Below are positions 7,838 to 10,950 of a stretch of 10,950 bases of DNA, piece after piece; position 1 is the stretch's first letter; each line of letters opens with the position of its first letter. The notes below the pieces were generated by a model, which saw nothing but the letters and a program-made list of their open reading frames with translations, was not told the DNA's origin and did no database searches. The position numbers were made by a program, and so were the translations under genes. Source of the DNA: Actinomycetes bacterium (GTDB taxonomy: Bacteria; Actinomycetota; Acidimicrobiia; Acidimicrobiales; Palsa-688); NCBI GenBank assembly GCA_021827225.1, contig JAKAXG010000074.1:1-10950 (forward strand). Reading direction: 5' to 3'.

Positions 7838-9345
7838 CGGCGGCCCCGGCCCCTGAGCTGGTCCGGGCCGAGGATCTCCGGGTGGGGCCCCTTCTGGCCG
7901 AGGGGGGAGAGGGCCGCGTGTTCCTGCTGCCCCGCCAGCCCCACCTGGTCTACAAGGCCTACCGCCAGCCGGTGTCGGCCGCCCACCTCGAGGCCATGGT
8001 GGCCTGGCCGGGTGGGTTGGGAGCCGACCAGGCGGCCGTGCTGCGCTCGGCGGCGGCGTGGCCCGCGGCGGTGGTCACCGGCCGTGGCGGGCGGCCCGTC
8101 GGCCTGCTCGTGCCCCGGGCGCCGAGGCGCTTCGCCGTCCGCCACCGCGACGGTCGTAGCCGGCTGGCGTCGCTCAGCTATCTGACCACCGACCCCGGGC
8201 ACCGGGCGGCGGCCTACGGGCTGGACCTGCCGCCCGCCGGCAGCGCCCTGCGGGTGGGGCTGGTCTACTCCCTGGCCCGCCTGCTGGCGACGTTCGAGTC
8301 GGCCACGCCGGCGGTGGGGCACGGGGACCTGTCCACCAAGAACGTGCTGTGGTCCCTCCAGCGGGGACCCGAGGTGTTCGTCATCGACTGCGACAACGCC
8401 GAGTTCTTCGACCGTGACGGCCGGCCGGCGGGGGAGCCCGGCCGGCGCCGGGCCATGACCCCCAACTGGGACGACCCGGCGGTGGAGCGGGGGGGCAACC
8501 CGACGCTGGCGTCGGACCGCTACTCGCTGGCCCTGGTGTTCCTCCGCCTGGTGGGCGCGGCCAACTTCCCCGTGCAGGCCCGCCAGCGCGCCGGCGGCCC
8601 GGTGCGGGTGGACGTCCCGGTGCCGGCCGGGCCGGGCGCCGACGCCCTGCTCGACCCGACCGCGCCGGTGTGGGACCTGTGCGCCCGGGCCCTGAGCGTG
8701 GACAGCCCGGGGTCGCGTCCCCCGGCGGCGGAGTGGGTGGCGGAACTCGAGCGGCTGCTGCCGCTGATGGGGGCCGCCCCGCCGGTGGGGGCGCCGGTCC
8801 CGGCGGGGTCCGGGCCGGCCCCCGGTCAGCCGGCTGCCGGCGGTCCCGACCGGGCCGGGCCGGCGACGGGCGACGTCGAGGTGGTCCTGGCCCGGGTGCT
8901 GCACCGCCCGGAGCGGGTCTGGTCCAAGGTCAGCCCCGCCCCCCGCTACACCGGGACTCCGGCCGCCGCGCCGGGCGGGGCCGCCCCGGCGGGGTCGGCC
9001 GGGCGGGGCGCCGGGGGGTTCGCCTGGCGGCCGGTGGGGCCGGCACCGGCCCGGCCGGGCGGGGCGGCCCCCTCCGGGTTCGTGGCGGCCCCCGGCTCCG
9101 CCGCCCCGGCCGGCTCCCGGGTCGTCAACGGCCCCGCCGTGTGGCCGGAGCTGAAGGTCGCCGTGCAGCGGGTGGCCCGCTGGTGGTGGGCGCTGCATCG
9201 CGGCGCGCTGCGCAGCCTGCTCCGGCCCCGCCCCCGACGCCGGGTCGGGCGGGCCCTCGCCGCCTGCCTACTGGTCGACGCCGTGCTCGTGCTCGCCGTG
9301 GTTTTCCTCGTCGCCATGATCGCGGCCCCTCTGATAGGAATTTGA
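7834..9345 (+). CDS. Membrane-anchored protein-kinase-like protein of a TerY-P triad
   Basis: A 503-residue protein with a divergent kinase fold: glycine loop LAEGGEGRVF (21-30), candidate ATP lysine Lys41 in VYKAY, catalytic loop HGDLSTKN (163-170; Asp165, Asn170), metal-binding segment VIDCDNAEF (183-191; DCD in place of DFG), TPNWDDP (209-215) where an APE-like motif is expected, and SDRYSLAL (227-234) as the helix-F aspartate motif. From about 312 to 430 it is Pro/Ala/Gly-rich low-complexity linker. A basic patch (RPRPRRR, 464-470) and one strong hydrophobic helix (about 474-499) end the protein, so the kinase domain should be cytosolic and tail-anchored. It is followed by vWA and PP2C genes, matching the TerY-P triad; E. 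coli YegI is the comparable kinase. The ATG at 7834 overlaps the transporter stop. Targets unknown. Catalytic activity likely but unproven. Confidence 0.85.
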   Translation: MTAAPAPELVRAEDLRVGPLLAEGGEGRVFLLPRQPHLVYKAYRQPVSAAHLEAMVAWPGGLGADQAAVLRSAAAWPAAVVTGRGGRPVGLLVPRAPRRFAVRHRDGRSRLASLSYLTTDPGHRAAAYGLDLPPAGSALRVGLVYSLARLLATFESATPAVGHGDLSTKNVLWSLQRGPEVFVIDCDNAEFFDRDGRPAGEPGRRRAMTPNWDDPAVERGGNPTLASDRYSLALVFLRLVGAANFPVQARQRAGGPVRVDVPVPAGPGADALLDPTAPVWDLCARALSVDSPGSRPPAAEWVAELERLLPLMGAAPPVGAPVPAGSGPAPGQPAAGGPDRAGPATGDVEVVLARVLHRPERVWSKVSPAPRYTGTPAAAPGGAAPAGSAGRGAGGFAWRPVGPAPARPGGAAPSGFVAAPGSAAPAGSRVVNGPAVWPELKVAVQRVARWWWALHRGALRSLLRPRPRRRVGRALAACLLVDAVLVLAVVFLVAMIAAPLIGI

Positions 9346-9352
9346 AGACCGG

Positions 9353-9358
9353 TAGCGT
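9353..9358 (+). promoter_or_regulatory. Candidate internal -10 box (TAGCGT) before the vWA gene
   Basis: TAGCGT lies in the 23-base gap after the kinase stop, 10 bases before the ATG at 9369, with GGGTGGGG between them that could instead serve as a weak ribosome binding site. It may give extra vWA and phosphatase transcript independent of the transporter promoter. Weak evidence: one hexamer, no -35 found. Confidence 0.3.
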
Positions 9359-9368
9359 GGGTGGGGTC

Positions 9369-10082
9369 ATGAGCAGCGCCACCACCAGTGTCAGCGTGGA
9401 GGAGCGGTACTCCGTCTTCCCGTTCTACCTGTGCCTGGACGTCTCGGCCTCGATGTCGGGCGCCCCTATCGACAGCGTCAACCAGCAGATACCCCTCCTG
9501 CGGGCCTCCGTGGGGGAGGACCCGGCCGTGGCCGAGGTCATCCGGCTGGGCATCATCACCTTCAGCGACGTCGCCCGCAGCGTCCTGCCCCTGTGCGACC
9601 TGAGCCTGGTGGAGGTGGTCCCGGAGGTGTCCGCCCAGGGACGCACCTCCTACGCCGCGGCGTTCGACCACCTGCGGTCCGTGATCGAGGAGGACTACCA
9701 GAAGAGCCGGGCCTCGGGGGACCGCTGGTACCGGCCGGCGGTCATATTCATCTCCGACGGGCGCCCCACCGACGACCCCGAGCGCTGGCAGACGGCCCTG
9801 GCCCGTCTGGTGGACCCGGCGTGGAAGCGGCGGCCCAACATCCTGGCCTTCGGGTTCGGCGACGCCGATCCGGAGGTGCTGGCCGCCGTCACGTCCGGCA
9901 AACCCAACCGGGCGTTCATCGCCGCCGAGGGAGCCGAGCCGGCCCGGGTCGTGCCCGAACTGCTGGCCGGTCTCATCCAGTCCATCGTCAGCTCGTCGGC
10001 CAGCGTCTACCAGGGGGCGGCCCAGCTGGCGCCGCCCGACGTACCCAGCATGAAGGCCATCCCCGTCGACCACCTCGACTAG
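9369..10082 (+). CDS. TerY-like von Willebrand factor A domain protein
   Basis: Soluble protein of 237 residues, almost entirely one vWA domain. The metal-ion-dependent adhesion site is complete: DVSASMS (24-30, the DxSxS motif with Asp24, Ser26, Ser28), the threonine of GRTSYAAAF (Thr93) and the aspartate of FISDGRPTDD (Asp130). The segment around GRTSYAAAFDHLRSVIEEDY and the RPAVIFISDGRPTDD strand are characteristic of the TerY/YegL subgroup. No signal peptide or membrane helix, so it is cytosolic. In known TerY-P triads the vWA protein is thought to bind metal and act as adaptor or substrate of the partner kinase and PP2C phosphatase; that role is inferred here. ATG at 9369 chosen because upstream frame is the kinase gene's C-terminal coding region. 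It sits 23 bases after the kinase and 13 before the phosphatase. Confidence 0.9.
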   Translation: MSSATTSVSVEERYSVFPFYLCLDVSASMSGAPIDSVNQQIPLLRASVGEDPAVAEVIRLGIITFSDVARSVLPLCDLSLVEVVPEVSAQGRTSYAAAFDHLRSVIEEDYQKSRASGDRWYRPAVIFISDGRPTDDPERWQTALARLVDPAWKRRPNILAFGFGDADPEVLAAVTSGKPNRAFIAAEGAEPARVVPELLAGLIQSIVSSSASVYQGAAQLAPPDVPSMKAIPVDHLD

Positions 10083-10095
10083 ACCGGCCGGCCCC

Positions 10096-10908
10096 ATGAC
10101 CGCCTCCGCAGAACAGCCGGGCTTCGGGCGGCCGTCGCCGGCGGCGGCGGCCGAGCCGGCCCTGGCCGCGTCGGGAGACGCGGCGGCCGCCGCGTGGCGG
10201 GCGGAAGCGGCCAGCACCGGGTGGTGCACCCTGCGGGCGGCGTCGGTCGTCGGGGTCCGTCACCGGCTGGCCGGCCAGCGCAGCGACGACTCCTTCGCCT
10301 GGTGCCACAACGACCGGCGCCTGGCCGTGGCCGCCTGCGACGGCCTGGGCTCGGTGAGCGGGTCCTGCCACGCCTCGCAGCGGGCGGCGACGGCGGCGGT
10401 GGCGGCGGCCGTCGGCTTCGAGGGGGACGAGACCGAGGAGGCGGCCAGATCGGGGGTGGCGGCGGCCAACCGGGCGGCCGCCGGCGGCGGGGCCACCACC
10501 CTGGTGCTGGCCGTGTTCGACCGCGAGGGGGAAGGGGCGCTGGCCAGGGTGGGCGACAGCACCGCCTTCGCCGTCAAACCCGGCGGGGCGTGGGTCGAGC
10601 TGTTCGACGCTCCCGATCCCGACCGCTTCGACGCCGCCACCCCCGCCCTGCCCGCCGAGGATCCGGCGCTCGAGCTGGTACCCGCCGCTCTGTGGGACGG
10701 TTCGGTGGTGGTCCTGGCCACGGACGGGCTGGCCGACCCGTGGCGGGACGGTCCGGCCACGGTGGCCCCGTCCATGGCGGAGACGGTGCTGTCCCGGCCG
10801 TCGGCGCTCGACCTGCTGCGGGCGGCGGACTTCTCCCGCCACGGCTGCCACGACGACCGCACGGTCGTGTGCCTGTGGAGCCGGCCGGCCGACCCGCCGG
10901 CCGGATGA
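10096..10908 (+). CDS. PP2C-family serine/threonine protein phosphatase of a TerY-P triad
   Basis: Protein of 270 residues. After an Ala-rich N-terminal extension (about 1-43) comes a PP2C domain: SVVGVRHRLAGQRSDDSFAW (50-69, with the Arg and Asp-Asp of motif 1), AACDGLGSVSGS (79-90, metal-binding Asp82-Gly83), GGATTL (131-136), RVGDSTAF (151-158), LATDGLADP (207-215, metal-ligand Asp210) and CHDDRTVV (251-258, metal-ligand Asp254 region). All main metal ligands are present, so an Mn2+/Mg2+-dependent phosphatase is expected. By analogy with YegK it should reverse phosphorylation by the upstream kinase, possibly on the vWA protein. No membrane helix. It starts 13 bases after the vWA stop without a visible Shine-Dalgarno, suggesting coupled translation. 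The stop lies in an ATGA overlap with a possible next gene. Confidence 0.9.
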   Translation: MTASAEQPGFGRPSPAAAAEPALAASGDAAAAAWRAEAASTGWCTLRAASVVGVRHRLAGQRSDDSFAWCHNDRRLAVAACDGLGSVSGSCHASQRAATAAVAAAVGFEGDETEEAARSGVAAANRAAAGGGATTLVLAVFDREGEGALARVGDSTAFAVKPGGAWVELFDAPDPDRFDAATPALPAEDPALELVPAALWDGSVVVLATDGLADPWRDGPATVAPSMAETVLSRPSALDLLRAADFSRHGCHDDRTVVCLWSRPADPPAG

Positions 10909-10950
10909 GCCGGCCGTCCCCGGGTGGCCCGGTCGGGAACGGGTACGTTC
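10905..10950 (+). CDS. Possible start of a further gene, cut by the right edge
   Basis: An ATG at 10905 overlaps the phosphatase TGA as ATGA, the same junction as between the transporter and kinase genes. The frame stays open for 15 residues to the window edge (MSRPSPGGPVGNGYV). This is too short to assign a family. The overlap geometry is the only support; chance in GC-rich DNA is a real alternative, and a later start is possible because a TACGTT box occurs at 10944-10949. Confidence 0.3.
   Translation, partial: MSRPSPGGPVGNGYV

Noticed and set aside
8970..9120. Repetitive GCC/GGC-rich tract in the kinase gene, considered as a DNA repeat array
   Set aside because: The units are irregular and keep the reading frame; it is best explained as a Pro/Ala/Gly-rich protein linker.
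6934..9198. Long minus-strand open frame under the VIT and kinase genes
   Set aside because: Composition is Arg/Pro/Gly/Ala/Ser-rich without motifs, as expected for the reverse of GC-rich coding DNA. The plus strand carries recognisable transporter and kinase motifs throughout.
10944..10949. TACGTT at the window end as a -10 box for a following gene
   Set aside because: It fits TAnnnT, but no downstream ATG is visible, so it cannot be supported as a feature.

Overview
The window is very GC-rich, with strong G/C preference at third codon positions, GTG starts and tight start/stop overlaps. This suggests a high-GC actinobacterium. The gene content (leucine-catabolism carboxylase, FadD-type ligase, EstB-type hydrolase) and the TAnnnT boxes just upstream of ATGs fit an Acidimicrobiia-like lineage, but that placement is inference. 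Nine protein genes are supported (one cut by the left edge), plus one doubtful gene start at the right edge. I see no rRNA, tRNA, CRISPR array, insertion sequence or phage gene, and no gene-free stretch above 300 bases. The longest gap between called genes is 63 bases.

Region 1 (1-789, plus) is the C-terminal part of a serine beta-lactamase-fold hydrolase of the EstB / family VIII esterase type. It converges on region 2 (806-5438, minus), a three-gene operon: methylcrotonyl-CoA carboxylase beta subunit, then the biotin-carrying alpha subunit, then hydroxymethylglutaryl-CoA lyase. The genes are joined by two identical 4-base GTGA overlaps. Together they supply the carboxylation and final cleavage steps of leucine degradation, ending in acetyl-CoA and acetoacetate. 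Isovaleryl-CoA dehydrogenase and methylglutaconyl-CoA hydratase are not in the window. A 63-base divergent promoter region separates this operon from region 3 (5502-7052, plus), an AMP-forming acyl-CoA synthetase.

Region 4 (7073-10908, plus) is the most interesting part. A VIT1/CCC1-family membrane transporter overlaps by ATGA a protein-kinase-like gene with a C-terminal membrane helix. A TerY-like von Willebrand A protein with an intact MIDAS motif and a PP2C-type phosphatase follow. Kinase + vWA + PP2C is the TerY-P triad known from comparative genomics and related to E. coli YegI/YegL/YegK. Direct coupling of that triad to a VIT-family metal transporter suggests a membrane-based phosphorylation switch tied to iron or manganese handling. 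A further reading frame begins in an ATGA overlap with the phosphatase stop and runs off the window, so the operon may continue.

Three gene heads (carboxylase beta, VIT transporter, vWA) have a TAnnnT box 7-10 bases before the ATG, which predicts leaderless or near-leaderless transcripts.
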